64,000 nt of DNA, from the NCBI GenBank assembly GCA_964497585.1, contig CAZCDS010000007.1, forward strand, positions 1 to 64,000. Direction: 5' to 3'. Origin of the DNA: CAZCDS01 sp964497585. GTDB taxonomy: Bacteria > Desulfobacterota > Desulfomonilia > Desulfomonilales > Desulfomonilaceae. Below the pieces are notes generated by a model, which saw only the letters and a list, made by a program, of their open reading frames with translations, was not told the origin of the DNA and ran no database searches. This document shows positions 1-9,143 of this stretch, piece by piece (position 1 is the first letter of the stretch; every line of letters begins with the position of its first letter). The position numbers and the translations under genes are program-made.

Positions 1-36
1 GTGTAGATCTCGGTGATCTACGAATCAATAAAAAAA
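1..36. other. Probable sequencing-adapter remnant at contig end
   Basis: The reverse complement of bases 1-29 matches the 29-base Illumina P5 adapter at 24 positions as I recall that adapter, including an exact run over the last 15. Bases 30-36 are seven A, which is what read-through past the adapter gives. The genuine gene sequence resumes at about base 37. Part of the match could come from the conserved ITEIY codons of acyl-CoA dehydrogenases, so this is a strong suspicion and not proof. Confidence 0.6.
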
Positions 37-1091
37 CGTTCCACCGGGTAGTCCTTCATGTATCCGTACCCGCCGAGGATCTGGACTGCGTCCGTGGTCA
101 CCTTCATCGCGGTGTCAGACGCGAGGAACTTGGCAAGTGCCGCGTGGACGCCTGCCTTCTCCATCTCGCCTTCATCGAACAATTCTGCCGCGTCGCGGGT
201 GAGAAGCCTCGATGATTCGACCCCCGCCGCCATGTCCGAAACCATGAACTGAATCGGCGAAAGCGCCCCGATCGGCTTGCCGAACTGGACCCGTTCCCGC
301 GCGTAGGCGATGGCCTGATCCATGGCCCCCTGTGCTATGCCCACCGCCTGGGACGCGCAGAAGAGCCTGCTCATCGCAAGGGTCTTCATCAGGTTGGCGA
401 AGCCCTGGCCCTCACCGCCGATCAGATTCTTCGCGGGTACTTCCATCTCCTCGAAGTACAACTCGGAATTGATCGACCCCCGCATTCCCATCTTGTTCTC
501 GTTCTTACCGCAGACCAGTCCCGGGAAATCCTTTTCCACGATAAAAGCGCTGATTCCTCCGGCCTTGAGATCCGGATTGGTATACGCGAAGAGCGCAAAA
601 AAATCGGCCACCGAACCGTTCGTGATAAAGCACTTCTGACCGTTCACCACGTACCGGTCGCCCTTCTTCACCGCCCTTGTCCGCATTGACAACAGATCCG
701 ACCCCGCTGCGGGTTCCGTGGCCGCGAGCGCGGTCAGTCGGGCCGAGTCTCCCCCCAACCTGCTCAAGTATTTTTCCTTCAGCTCCGGGCCTGCTCCATG
801 AAGGATCGGGAGCATACCGTCCGCCTGAGCGATGAGCAGCAGCGCGGAAGACGCACAGGCCCGGGAAATCTCTTCGAGGATCATCGAAAAGATGAGAAAC
901 GAGGTCTCCACACCGCCGAACTCCCCCGGCAGGAGCGGGTTGAGGAGTCCATTGTCTGCAAAGACCCTGCGCGCGTGTTCGGGAAACTCCCCGTTTTCGT
1001 CCAGTTCCGCGGCCCGCGGCGCGATCTCCTTTTCCACGATCTTGCGAACCGTGGCCATAATCATTTGTTCTTCTTCGTTCAGTCTAAGCAT
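18..1091 (-). CDS. Acyl-CoA dehydrogenase, 3' end cut at contig edge
   Basis: Flavin-dependent acyl-CoA dehydrogenase that oxidises a CoA thioester to the 2-enoyl-CoA and passes electrons to ETF. The 357 residues cover the N-terminal helical, middle beta (TEPAAGSDLLS, FITNGS) and most of the C-terminal helical domain, with the ILGGYGYMKDYPVERF motif just before the break. The frame then hits TAG at 18-20 where relatives read on through RDAKITEIYEGT. The residues after the stop still read ITEIY. The catalytic Glu of that segment is therefore missing from the visible gene. The stop lies inside the suspected adapter remnant, so the gene is probably intact in the organism. It lies 88 bp downstream of a second dehydrogenase on the same strand, probably in one operon. 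Substrate cannot be told; a branched-chain acyl-CoA is plausible from the leucine genes elsewhere in the window. Confidence 0.85.
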   Translation of the reverse strand: MLRLNEEEQMIMATVRKIVEKEIAPRAAELDENGEFPEHARRVFADNGLLNPLLPGEFGGVETSFLIFSMILEEISRACASSALLLIAQADGMLPILHGAGPELKEKYLSRLGGDSARLTALAATEPAAGSDLLSMRTRAVKKGDRYVVNGQKCFITNGSVADFFALFAYTNPDLKAGGISAFIVEKDFPGLVCGKNENKMGMRGSINSELYFEEMEVPAKNLIGGEGQGFANLMKTLAMSRLFCASQAVGIAQGAMDQAIAYARERVQFGKPIGALSPIQFMVSDMAAGVESSRLLTRDAAELFDEGEMEKAGVHAALAKFLASDTAMKVTTDAVQILGGYGYMKDYPVERFFIDS

Positions 1092-1179
1092 CTATCCATA
1101 CTCCTTGAACCCGAATCGAGTAGGTTTTTTCGGAAAAGCCGTCCGGCATGGGGTTCTTGCAAAAAAGGACCTCCCTCTA

Positions 1180-2325
1180 TCAGAACCCCCGGAGAATCTC
1201 TCGCGCAATGACGAGGCGCTGGATCTGGTTCGTCCCTTCGAAGATCTGCGTGAGTTTGGCATCCCGAAACATGCGCTCCACCGGGAAGTCCTTCATGTAC
1301 CCGTACCCGCCCAAAACCTGGATCGCGTCGGTAGTGATCTTCATGGCCGCGTCGCTGGAGAAGCACTTGGCCATGGAAGCGAGCTTGGTATTCTGCTTGC
1401 CCTCGTCGTAAAGCCAACAGGCACGGTACACGAGCCCCCGGGACGCTTCAATGAGCGTGGCGGAATCGGCGAGGATCGCGGAAATGAGCTGATGTTCCGC
1501 AATGGGTTTTCCAAACGCATGACGCTCCTTGGCGTAGCGGACCATCACTTCGAACGCACCTTGCGCGATGCCGAGGGCCTGAGCTCCGATGGCCGGCCTG
1601 GACATGTCGAAATCCCGCATCGCCAGCAAGAATCCCCGGTCCTCTTCGCCGAGGACATGTTCAGCAGGCACCCGCACCTCGTCGAGGATGACCTCCGCGG
1701 TATTGCTGCCCCTTTGGCCGAGTTTACGCTCCGTCTTGCCGATCGAGAGGCCTGGTCGATCGCGCTCAACGAGGAAGAAGCTCAGTCCATCATGACCTCC
1801 CCCTCGCGAGGTCCTCGCCAGAACCGAGTAGACCGATGCGACTGCTCCGTTCGTCGCGAAACACTTGGTACCCGATATGACGTACTCGTTGCCGTCACGC
1901 ACCGCGGTGGTGCGGAGCCCGGCCACGTCCGATCCCGCGGCAGGCTCGGTAACAAGGTATCCCACCAGGAGTCGCTCGTCTCCGATCCGGGAGAGAATTC
2001 GATCCCTGAATTCTCCTCTCGCGCCGTGCACAATGGGGAAGGAGCCGACAGCCTGAATGATCAGCAGAAGCGCGGATGACGCGCAGTATCGGGCAATCTC
2101 TTCCACTGCCGTACAAAAGGCCGTCCCTTTGTCTCTTTCCAGCCCTCCGAATTCGGGGGGGAGGACGAGGGTCAACAGGCCCAGATCCCAACAGAGCGAC
2201 TCGACCTCACGATTGAAAGTCCCCTCCTCGTCGATGGAGGCAGCGAGGGGGGCAATCTTGTCCCGGGCCGCTCTGTGCACCGTTTCTCTCAGAATCTTAA
2301 GCTCTTCGGTCTCGTAAAGCATCAA
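1180..2325 (-). CDS. Acyl-CoA dehydrogenase
   Basis: Full-length (381 aa) acyl-CoA dehydrogenase of the short/branched-chain type. It shows the FAD/substrate motif TEPAAGSDVAGLRT, the FATNGA segment, the GGYGYMKDFPVERMFRDAK stretch and the C-terminal FEGTNQIQR motif, whose Glu is the expected catalytic base. It is clearly a paralogue of the neighbouring gene at 18-1091 but not a recent copy. It is the first gene of the leftward pair. The exact acyl-CoA used is unknown; isovaleryl-, isobutyryl- or glutaryl-type substrates are all possible. Electrons would go to ETF, whose genes are not in this window. Confidence 0.92.
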   Translation of the reverse strand: MMLYETEELKILRETVHRAARDKIAPLAASIDEEGTFNREVESLCWDLGLLTLVLPPEFGGLERDKGTAFCTAVEEIARYCASSALLLIIQAVGSFPIVHGARGEFRDRILSRIGDERLLVGYLVTEPAAGSDVAGLRTTAVRDGNEYVISGTKCFATNGAVASVYSVLARTSRGGGHDGLSFFLVERDRPGLSIGKTERKLGQRGSNTAEVILDEVRVPAEHVLGEEDRGFLLAMRDFDMSRPAIGAQALGIAQGAFEVMVRYAKERHAFGKPIAEHQLISAILADSATLIEASRGLVYRACWLYDEGKQNTKLASMAKCFSSDAAMKITTDAIQVLGGYGYMKDFPVERMFRDAKLTQIFEGTNQIQRLVIAREILRGF

Positions 2326-2671
2326 ACCCTCCGGACTTCCTCATTGGGTTCGCAAGGCGATCATTGTCTTTCACGATCCGGGTCCAAAGGCATCGGGTAG
2401 TGAAAAGACGATCGATCGAGATTGCACGGGGTCGCGATTGGTGAGCCGACCAATTCTATACCACATCTCGATGACCGCCAACTCCGATAGTTCCCGGTGC
2501 TCGGTCTCGGTAAATCGTCCGGATGGTAGACCGGAAATGCGATTCCCGTTGACGAGTGGCGCATGCTGTTCCACAATTTCCCGATCGTCCCCCTGCGCAG
2601 ATCTTCGCGGCCATCGCTCGTGACGACACCTGGCAGGCAAACCTCGGAGAAAGGCATAACGAGGATAACTC
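2326..2671. other. Divergent intergenic region
   Basis: This 346-bp gap separates the leftward dehydrogenases from the rightward carboxypeptidase and must carry both promoters. The open frames here have no recognisable protein features and look like chance. I see no convincing -35/-10 pair or repeat. Confidence 0.5.
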
Positions 2672-4180
2672 ATGGACCAAACTCAAGCATACGAAGAACT
2701 TGTTACGCGAAGCAAGGAATTGACCAACCTGACGTCGACCATGGGGCTGCTCCACTGGGATCAACGAACACAGATCCCCCGGAAGGGCCATGCATCCCGT
2801 ACCGCGCAACTGGTGACCCTGGCCGGTATTCGGCACCGAAAGATAACCGATCCCCGCATCGGAGACCTACTCGCCGCGGTGGAGGGTACCGACCTGACCG
2901 CGGATCCGCTTAGCGTGGAAGCGGTCAATATCCGCGAGTGGCGACGGAGCTACGACAGGATCACGAAGATACCCGAGGACCTCGCCAAGGAGATCGCCCG
3001 TGCGGCTTCCGAAGGTCAGTCGGTCTGGGAAAGGGCCCGGCCCGCTGATGATTGGGATCTGTTCAAGCCAAAATTGGCACGTCTCGTCGAACTCAGACGG
3101 GAGCAAGCCGACGTATTGGGATATGAGACGGAACCGTACGACGCGCTGTTCGACGATTACGAGCAGGGTGCGACCGCGTCTGTGATCGGTCCAATCCTCA
3201 GGCAAACGGCAGACGCCCTCACGGACCTGTTGCACCGAATTCAGGGTTGTCCCGATTCCCCCCGGCTGCCACCGGCGGGCTTGCGGTTCCCCCCGAGCGA
3301 CCAGATGGCATTCGCGAGCACGGTGGCGGGTGAACTCGGCTACGACCTCGAAGCAGGCCGATTGGACGTCTCCGCGCACCCGTTCACCTCGGGAATAGGC
3401 CCGGGGGATGTGCGAATCACGTCACGCTACAGCGAAAACGACTTCAACGAGGGCTTCTTCGCGGTGATACACGAGGCGGGCCACGCGATGTACCACCAGG
3501 GTCTGCCGTTGGAACACTGGGGAGTTCCTTTCTGTCGGCCGGTATCCCTCGGGATCAACGAGTCGCAGTCACGAATGTGGGAGAATATGGTGGCCCGCGC
3601 GCCCGCTTTCTGGGAGCATTTCTATCCACTCGCCCGGAAGCTGTTCCCATGCCTCGATCCCGTGGCCATGGACGAGTTCGTCTCGGGGATGAATCGAGTG
3701 GAACCGAGCCTTATCCGGGTCGGGGCGGATGAGGTAACATACAACCTCCACGTGTTGGTCCGCTTCGAGATAGAGGTGGCCATCATGAGACGCGAGCTCC
3801 AGGTCGATGACCTGCCCGACGCGTGGAACGAGATGATGGAGAAATACCTGGGAATCGTACCGTCGAATTTCGCTGACGGCGTGATGCAAGACACCCATTG
3901 GGCCGGAGGCGCGATCGGATACTTCCCGACGTACACACTCGGCAACCTGTACGCGGCCCAATTTCAGGCCCAGGCTGAGAAGGAGCTTGGCGATCTCGGT
4001 ACGTACTTTGCCAGGGGTGAGTTCGCCCCCCTGCGGGAGTGGCTTTGTGAGAAGATCCATTCTCAAGGATCACGATACGTCGCGAAAGACCTGGTACGTG
4101 TGGTAACCGGTGAAGATCTCAATCCCCGATACGCGATCGATCACCTCGAAAGGAAATACGCCTCGGCATACGGATTATGA
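2672..4180 (+). CDS. Metallocarboxypeptidase, M32 family
   Basis: Zinc carboxypeptidase of the thermostable carboxypeptidase 1 (Taq) family, 502 aa, the normal family length. All family motifs are present: HPF near residue 230, the HEAGH zinc site near 265-270, INESQSR supplying the third ligand, IRVGADEVTYNLH, and MQDTHWAGG near residue 408. It should remove C-terminal residues from peptides in the cytoplasm; no signal peptide is seen. It is a single gene, divergent from the acyl-CoA dehydrogenases. Confidence 0.93.
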   Translation: MDQTQAYEELVTRSKELTNLTSTMGLLHWDQRTQIPRKGHASRTAQLVTLAGIRHRKITDPRIGDLLAAVEGTDLTADPLSVEAVNIREWRRSYDRITKIPEDLAKEIARAASEGQSVWERARPADDWDLFKPKLARLVELRREQADVLGYETEPYDALFDDYEQGATASVIGPILRQTADALTDLLHRIQGCPDSPRLPPAGLRFPPSDQMAFASTVAGELGYDLEAGRLDVSAHPFTSGIGPGDVRITSRYSENDFNEGFFAVIHEAGHAMYHQGLPLEHWGVPFCRPVSLGINESQSRMWENMVARAPAFWEHFYPLARKLFPCLDPVAMDEFVSGMNRVEPSLIRVGADEVTYNLHVLVRFEIEVAIMRRELQVDDLPDAWNEMMEKYLGIVPSNFADGVMQDTHWAGGAIGYFPTYTLGNLYAAQFQAQAEKELGDLGTYFARGEFAPLREWLCEKIHSQGSRYVAKDLVRVVTGEDLNPRYAIDHLERKYASAYGL

Positions 4181-4504
4181 GATTTATAACAGTTCACAGA
4201 GGCAGGCCAAGGATCCTGAACGGAGGCAAAGGGCCGGAGAGGGCCTTTTCAATACCTTTCCGCCGGGCGATATCATATGATGCGATAAAAAGTACTGGAC
4301 GGGAGAGGACTTTCGGGTTGCGCGTCTGCCGGAGTCCCTGTATAGAATCTGAGACTCGCCCGGTAGTGGCGCGCATGGAAAACGAAGCCATAGTTTGACG
4401 CGGTAGGGGGCAACCTGGCGTGGTTGCCGCTGCTGAATCCGGCACCGACCGAGAGCAGCGACTGCACCTGTCCTTCCCCGTCGACCGGGAGTTACCCTGG
4501 GATT
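4181..4504. other. Intergenic region
   Basis: About 320 bp between the carboxypeptidase and the small membrane protein. The overlapping open frames lack protein-like features or good ribosome sites. No clear terminator hairpin with a T run is seen after the carboxypeptidase. Confidence 0.4.
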
Positions 4505-5074
4505 ATGCGCAGAGCGAGACCCGCCCAGAATTTCCACACAAATCCGATCGATCCTCCACCGTTCTACCTTCACGGCGAGATCCGGCGGGGAATGTCCGGG
4601 AACTGGCTCCTGGGAGTGCTTTTGGGAGCAGTCGTCCTTCTGTTCCTGATAAAGTCTTTTCCCCATCCAGCACGTCCCTTCCCTTCGTTGTCCCTCCTCC
4701 TGGTGGTTTCCGTGACCATGGCGAGTTTCTACCTGGGAGTGCGCTTCATTGCCTATTGGGTGGTCTGGCTTCGCGCTACCAGGAAGTATACGGCGATTCG
4801 GGGGGTGCATCCTACCGGTCGGGGCGAGCTGCCTCGCAACGCCTTTCTTGCAGTATTGTTGGCTCCTCTGCTGGCGTGCGTACCGGCCTGTGCCCTGCTG
4901 ATTGGGTTCGGCCCGGGGTTCGGCCCGGAAACATGGTTAGCGATCGCAGTAGCCGTTGCCTTGGCGATTCCTGATCTGCGAGCGGCACGACAGGTCTTTG
5001 CCCACGATGGTAGCTGCTGGATCAAGGAGACTCGGAACGGCCTTGACGTGCTGAGGAGGGTCGATATTCCGTGA
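4505..5074 (+). CDS. Small integral membrane protein, resembles DUF3267 C-terminal half
   Basis: About 189 aa with four likely membrane segments. Two follow MSGNWLLG, separated by a short loop, and two lie in the stretch from LPRNAFLAVLL to AIAVAVALAIPDL. The end (DLRAARQ, then WIKETRNGLDVL) resembles the tail of DUF3267 putative zincin peptidases, but the HExxH metal site is absent, so the resemblance may be only topological. The start is uncertain: 4505 gives a Pro-rich cytoplasmic leader, and 4592 is an alternative ATG just before the first helix. Its last 53 bp overlap the convergent comEA-like gene. Function unknown. Confidence 0.55.
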   Translation: MRRARPAQNFHTNPIDPPPFYLHGEIRRGMSGNWLLGVLLGAVVLLFLIKSFPHPARPFPSLSLLLVVSVTMASFYLGVRFIAYWVVWLRATRKYTAIRGVHPTGRGELPRNAFLAVLLAPLLACVPACALLIGFGPGFGPETWLAIAVAVALAIPDLRAARQVFAHDGSCWIKETRNGLDVLRRVDIP

Positions 5075-5696
5075 CCGATCCGGAGGTCAGGAACGGTCTT
5101 ATCTGGGCAAGTTTTCTCCTCCCGATCTGAGGGACCGCGGTGAGGTCTTCCACGGAGGAGAAAGGACCGTAGGAACGTCTCCACGCGACAATTTCCTGAG
5201 CAAGCCGGTCACCGATACCGGGAACCGTCTTCAGATCTGTCTCGTCCGCGAGGTTGATGTCGATCGGCCGGCCCGCGCAGAGGAGCTGAGCCCCGCTCAT
5301 CTTCCTGACCTCGATCTTGCCTGACCTGCTGCCAGGTAGGAACAGGGCCCGATCGCAGGGTATCTTCTCCCGAACCGCTACCTGGCTCCGTGCCGAGCCG
5401 AGGTCTAGCTCGTCGAGGATCGTCCACAGATCCATCGATTCGCTGGCGAAAAGCGTTCCCTCACAGGAATTCCCCCGAAAGACTTGGTACACGCAATCAC
5501 CCCCCGCGCCGGAACGAACAGGAAAGAGCGCATTCCAGAGCGTTGATCCGGGACCCATCGTCCGCACGATGAGGGTAGCGAGAACAAGGACGACCACGCC
5601 GTGAAGCGCTGTCATTCGGCGATCCCTGGCGCGAGTCGGATCCGATTCGGTCTCCGCTGGGGTGCCGTGGAAAATGGTGGGCAGAAGGCTTGACAT
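5022..5696 (-). CDS. ComEA-like helix-hairpin-helix protein
   Basis: About 224 aa. An N-terminal membrane anchor (HGVVVLVLATLIV) is followed by about 90 residues of unassigned periplasmic sequence, a segment DINLADETDLKTVPGIG and a second hairpin AVPQIGRRKLAQI. These form the tandem helix-hairpin-helix unit of ComEA-type DNA-binding proteins. In competent bacteria ComEA binds incoming DNA in the periplasm, but many bacteria keep such proteins without known competence. No comEC or comF is nearby. It is the last gene of the leftward group tsaE-lysC-this gene. A GTG at 5729 is an alternative start; neither start has a clear Shine-Dalgarno. Confidence 0.75.
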   Translation of the reverse strand: MSSLLPTIFHGTPAETESDPTRARDRRMTALHGVVVLVLATLIVRTMGPGSTLWNALFPVRSGAGGDCVYQVFRGNSCEGTLFASESMDLWTILDELDLGSARSQVAVREKIPCDRALFLPGSRSGKIEVRKMSGAQLLCAGRPIDINLADETDLKTVPGIGDRLAQEIVAWRRSYGPFSSVEDLTAVPQIGRRKLAQIRPFLTSGSVTEYRPSSARQGRSESP

Positions 5697-5756
5697 AGAT
5701 CTGCACTCAAGGGGGTAGAATACTCCCACCCCAGTGGAGATCGCACATCACTCGTC

Positions 5757-6992
5757 TTATTGTGCATCGGTATCGGAATTCTTTTCCATTTCAAACGCGT
5801 CGTGGAGGGCTCTGACGGCCAGCTCCGCGTACTTCCTTTTGATGACGCAGGAGATCTTGATCTCCGATGTGGCGATCATCTCGATATTGATTCCCTCCTG
5901 AGCCAGAGCCCAGAACATCTTTGAGGCCACTCCCGAATGGGACCTCATGCCGGCTCCAACTATCGAGACCTTGGCGATATCGTCGTCACCGATGACTTCC
6001 CGGGCACCCAACGTTTCCGTGAATCCCCGGCAGAGTTCCATGGCCTTGGCAAGGTCCGCTCGGGGAATCGTGAAACTGATATCGCTTCTTCCCTCTTCGC
6101 TGATGTTCTGAATGATCATGTCCACGACGATGTTCGCATCGGCAAGAACGGAGAATACCTGAGCGGCCACTCCGGGTTGATCTTTGAGGCTCTTGACCGT
6201 GATCTTCGCCTCTTTCGTATTGGCCGTGACGGCGCTCACCACTTCCTTTTCCATTTCCGGGCCCTCCTCCGCGACCAGGGTGCCGTCATTATTGTTGAAA
6301 CTGGAACGCACGACCAGAGGAACCCGTTGGTTCATCGCCAGTTCCACCGCTCGGGTGTGGAGTACCTTGGCCCCCAGGGAAGCCATCTCCAGCATCTCTT
6401 CGTGAGCGACTCGCCGCAGCTTTCGGGCTTCGGCTACGATGTTCGGATCGGTAGTATAGACCCCGTCCACATCCGTGTATATTTCGCAGAGATCAGCCTT
6501 GAGCGCGGCGGCCACCGCCACGGCCGACGTGTCGGATCCCCCGCGGCCAAGGGTTGTGATATTGCCGTCGTCATCAATGCCCTGGAAGCCGGCTACAACG
6601 ACAATCTTGCCCTCTTCCAGGTCGGCACGTATCGACTCGGCATCCACGTCCTCTATTCGGGCCGATCCGAAAGCTTTGTCGGTCTTCATGGGTATTTGCC
6701 AGCCAAGATAGGACTTGGCCTTGTACCCCATCGAGCCGAGTTTGATAGCCAGGAGCGAGCACGTCACCTGCTCTCCCGTGGAAACCAGTTGATCCAGTTC
6801 CCGCTCGTCAGGCAGTTCATCTATCTCGCGCGCCAGATCGAGTAGCCTGTCGGTCTCTCCGGCCATCGCGGAGACCACGATGACCATTTTGTTGCCTTGG
6901 TCGCATCGAGCCGCGACCCGACGCGCGACACTCGCTATCCGATCCGCATCGCGTACTGATGTTCCTCCGTACTTCTGAACAATTATTGCCAT
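5757..6992 (-). CDS. lysC: Aspartate kinase
   Basis: Phosphorylates L-aspartate, the first step to lysine, threonine, methionine and diaminopimelate. 411 aa, the usual length of the feedback-regulated bacterial form. It starts with the family signature IVQKYGGTSV. The amino acid kinase fold takes up about residues 1-230 (GRGGSDTSAVAVAAAL near the aspartate/ATP site, TDVDGVYTTDP). Two ACT regulatory domains follow from about 265 (VTANTKEAKITVKSLKDQPG) to the end. Feedback control by lysine and/or threonine is expected from the family. It lies 21 bp downstream of tsaE. Confidence 0.96.
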   Translation of the reverse strand: MAIIVQKYGGTSVRDADRIASVARRVAARCDQGNKMVIVVSAMAGETDRLLDLAREIDELPDERELDQLVSTGEQVTCSLLAIKLGSMGYKAKSYLGWQIPMKTDKAFGSARIEDVDAESIRADLEEGKIVVVAGFQGIDDDGNITTLGRGGSDTSAVAVAAALKADLCEIYTDVDGVYTTDPNIVAEARKLRRVAHEEMLEMASLGAKVLHTRAVELAMNQRVPLVVRSSFNNNDGTLVAEEGPEMEKEVVSAVTANTKEAKITVKSLKDQPGVAAQVFSVLADANIVVDMIIQNISEEGRSDISFTIPRADLAKAMELCRGFTETLGAREVIGDDDIAKVSIVGAGMRSHSGVASKMFWALAQEGINIEMIATSEIKISCVIKRKYAELAVRALHDAFEMEKNSDTDAQ

Positions 6993-7013
6993 GAGAGCTA
7001 CTCCGCTGTGGTC

Positions 7014-7532
7014 TTAATTTCTCGACGAGACACACGCATCGACATGCTCAAGTCTCCCAGACCAGGTACCTGCTTCGTCCCATGTGAGGAGGATCTTCCT
7101 CGAGTTTTCCGCGCTCCCCGGTCGGACGAGCACGAGAAGCGGATCGTCGCCGAACCCCCGTATCTTCTCTGCCCATTCCACAATCAACGCGCCGCCGCAC
7201 TCGACAGTCTCGTCAAGCCCGATCCCTTCCGTCCGGTCCCCGTCAATTCGATAGAGATCCGCGTGGTGGACCGGAAAAGGGCCTTCAAAGCTGTTGATCA
7301 ACGTGAAGGTCGGGCTCACCACTTCGTCTTCCGCTATACCCGTTGCCGCCGAGACAATCCCCTTTGCCAATCTGGTCTTTCCCGATCCCAGATCTCCTTC
7401 GATGAGGATCACGTCGCCGGGCTGAAGAACTTTCCCCAGAGCCGCGCCCAATGTAATAGTTTCCGCTTCCGATCCTGTTTCGATCTCCCGGCTGTTCAAT
7501 TCCTGTTCTCCATGAGAGCCCCGGACCCTCAT
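7014..7532 (-). CDS. tsaE: tRNA threonylcarbamoyladenosine biosynthesis ATPase TsaE
   Basis: P-loop ATPase that works with TsaB and TsaD to make t6A37 in ANN-decoding tRNAs. The Walker A motif is GDLGSGKT, followed by the family motif SPTFTLIN and the HADLYRID segment. About 172 aa from the internal ATG chosen here; the GTG-rich extension to 7571 is less protein-like. Slightly longer than the usual 150-160 aa, with a non-conserved tail. It leads the tsaE-lysC-comEA-like group. Confidence 0.92.
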   Translation of the reverse strand: MRVRGSHGEQELNSREIETGSEAETITLGAALGKVLQPGDVILIEGDLGSGKTRLAKGIVSAATGIAEDEVVSPTFTLINSFEGPFPVHHADLYRIDGDRTEGIGLDETVECGGALIVEWAEKIRGFGDDPLLVLVRPGSAENSRKILLTWDEAGTWSGRLEHVDACVSSRN

Positions 7533-7802
7533 GCGGCATCCCGTCAACGGCCATCGACGGTGCCGACCCAAGTGACGAACATAATCATCTTTTCAGCGGG
7601 TTGCAAGTGATTCGCGACCAGGCGGAGGGAAGTAGCCACTAAGCCATGGCGTGAACCGTGCTGTGCTTTGTCCCTGTGGAATGCCCGCGGACCGACGAAA
7701 CTCCTATGCTGGTGCCTCGTGCAGGGCGTCCTCATGCCGAAGGCAGAGAGCGAGACGCAAACACGATGGCTGGAGAGTATCTCCGTCGGTCCAAGAGAGC
7801 CC

Positions 7803-8747
7803 CTACGGCTGCGTTCTCTGCGGGGACCCTGTTAGTGCCGTGGAAGCAGCTCGGTTTACGGAGTAGTTCGGCTTCAGAAGCAGCTCAGGTCGGTACTCAA
7901 AGTGCATTGAGTCGTAATGCCACCATTTTCCCCCCCAGATGAAGCCATGCTTCTCAAAAAGATTCACTATTTGGGCGGGATATCGCTGAAGATACGGTCT
8001 CGCGTCGAACCCGCGACCGCGGTTGCGCCAGTATGCTCCCTGTTTCGGATTCAGGTCAATTGCTATTCCGAAGGAATGGGGGCTCAATCGCTTCGTTCCC
8101 GCGATGCTCCTCCAGACAAAGGTCCCACCTATCGGGAAGACGTACTTCTTCAGCCGTGGTCTCTTTTTCAGGAGGGACGCGAGTTCCAGGCCGACACGCT
8201 GCAGCGCTTGTGCCGCTCCATTCTGCCTGTTGAACGGTAACCGTCTTCCGCAGAACTCAACCGAAACGAGATTGGCCTTCACCGCTTCCTTCGTTTTGCC
8301 GTAGACCGCCTGGAAGAATGGCGTGACGCGAAACCGTCCCGGATCGTAATCCTTATCTGGCGACTCGACGATCCTGCCAGGGATGTAGATGAGGGACAAC
8401 ATGTCCTCCAAGTCCGGATTACTGAGTCTTGCCTTGAAATCCTTCGCTTTGCCATCGTCGTAGACAATCTTCGTGCCGTCTTTCATGACGACGCGGAGAT
8501 TGCTCGAACCGTCTAAATCCAGTCCCTTGCAATGCTCCGGATAGCTCATGAAGATCGTCATGAGATCTACCCGAATCGTCTTGTCCCGAGTTAGTCGATC
8601 GGGTAATCGATCCAGGAGTCTGAGAACCTCAAGTTCGCCCGGACCGCCGCCAAGAATTGTTTCGCCACCGGCCGTCGGGTTCGAGCAGAGAACTGTCAGG
8701 AGAACGGAGAGGATGGCAGGCAGAGTGTATCGATACTGTCTCGTCAT
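7803..8747 (-). CDS. Exported M15-family peptidoglycan peptidase
   Basis: 314 aa with an N-terminal signal peptide (YTLPAILSVLLTVLCSNPTAGG). The C-terminal third is a VanY/CwlK-like M15 domain. SPHSFGIAIDLN supplies the zinc ligands His and Asp, and WWHYDSMHFEYRPEL supplies the catalytic acid region and third ligand His. Such enzymes cut D-Ala-D-Ala or L-Ala-D-Glu links in peptidoglycan. The first 150 residues are unassigned. It stands alone; the 270 bp to tsaE and 396 bp to the next gene carry no other gene I can support. The start at 8747 (ATG) is preferred over an upstream GTG, but neither has a good ribosome site. Confidence 0.85.
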   Translation of the reverse strand: MTRQYRYTLPAILSVLLTVLCSNPTAGGETILGGGPGELEVLRLLDRLPDRLTRDKTIRVDLMTIFMSYPEHCKGLDLDGSSNLRVVMKDGTKIVYDDGKAKDFKARLSNPDLEDMLSLIYIPGRIVESPDKDYDPGRFRVTPFFQAVYGKTKEAVKANLVSVEFCGRRLPFNRQNGAAQALQRVGLELASLLKKRPRLKKYVFPIGGTFVWRSIAGTKRLSPHSFGIAIDLNPKQGAYWRNRGRGFDARPYLQRYPAQIVNLFEKHGFIWGGKWWHYDSMHFEYRPELLLKPNYSVNRAASTALTGSPQRTQP

Positions 8748-9143
8748 CAGCACCAGTTCGCCGGCGAAAACGTCACGCTTCCTTGCTTATTTGCGGTTGG
8801 TGTGGAAAACATTCCCGGCATGCTACGCGCACGCCCAAGAGCGGTCAGCCGCCATATTCGGTATTCTTGCAGAACTCAGCCGAGCAGTCCATAGTTCAAC
8901 TCTCTTCTCGAGACCCTGACTGAAGTAACCCTTTGGTTCAGAAATCGCTGTCGCTACTCCTTTACTATTTGACATCCCAGGGATTTTCTGATACTTTCAC
9001 ACAAAATTTGTTTGCATTGGTACCTCTTTGGAAGGCGGATTCCCGGTTTTCCGACGGTAGTCGGCGTTTCGTGAGCCGAGTGTTTTATCTGCCTTCTCCT
9101 GCTGTGATTTGCGACGCCGCGTTCCATTGGAGGGGGTAGGAAG
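8748..9143. other. Divergent intergenic region with 5' leader
   Basis: About 400 bp between the leftward M15 peptidase and the rightward envelope cluster. It contains the sigma-70 type promoter listed at 8969-8997, leaving about 140 nt of untranslated leader before the ATG at 9144. I see no classical riboswitch fold in the leader. Confidence 0.5.
8969..8997 (+). promoter_or_regulatory. Sigma-70 type promoter for the 9.1-14.3 kb cluster
   Basis: A perfect TTGACA (8969-8974), 17-base spacer and TACTTT (8992-8997) lie upstream of the outer-membrane barrel gene. The spacing is optimal. Confidence 0.65.

Noticed and set aside
18..20. In-frame TAG as a pyrrolysine codon in acyl-CoA dehydrogenase
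   Set aside because: It lies within the probable adapter sequence at the contig end, and the enzyme family has no pyrrolysine members that I know of.
832..2079. A 415-codon open frame on the plus strand
   Set aside because: It is antisense to the two acyl-CoA dehydrogenases, has no family features and no ribosome site; the high GC third positions of the real genes keep it open.
5937..6845. A 302-codon open frame opposite lysC
   Set aside because: It is a shadow of the aspartate kinase gene; its protein composition is abnormal (rich in His, Arg and Gly).
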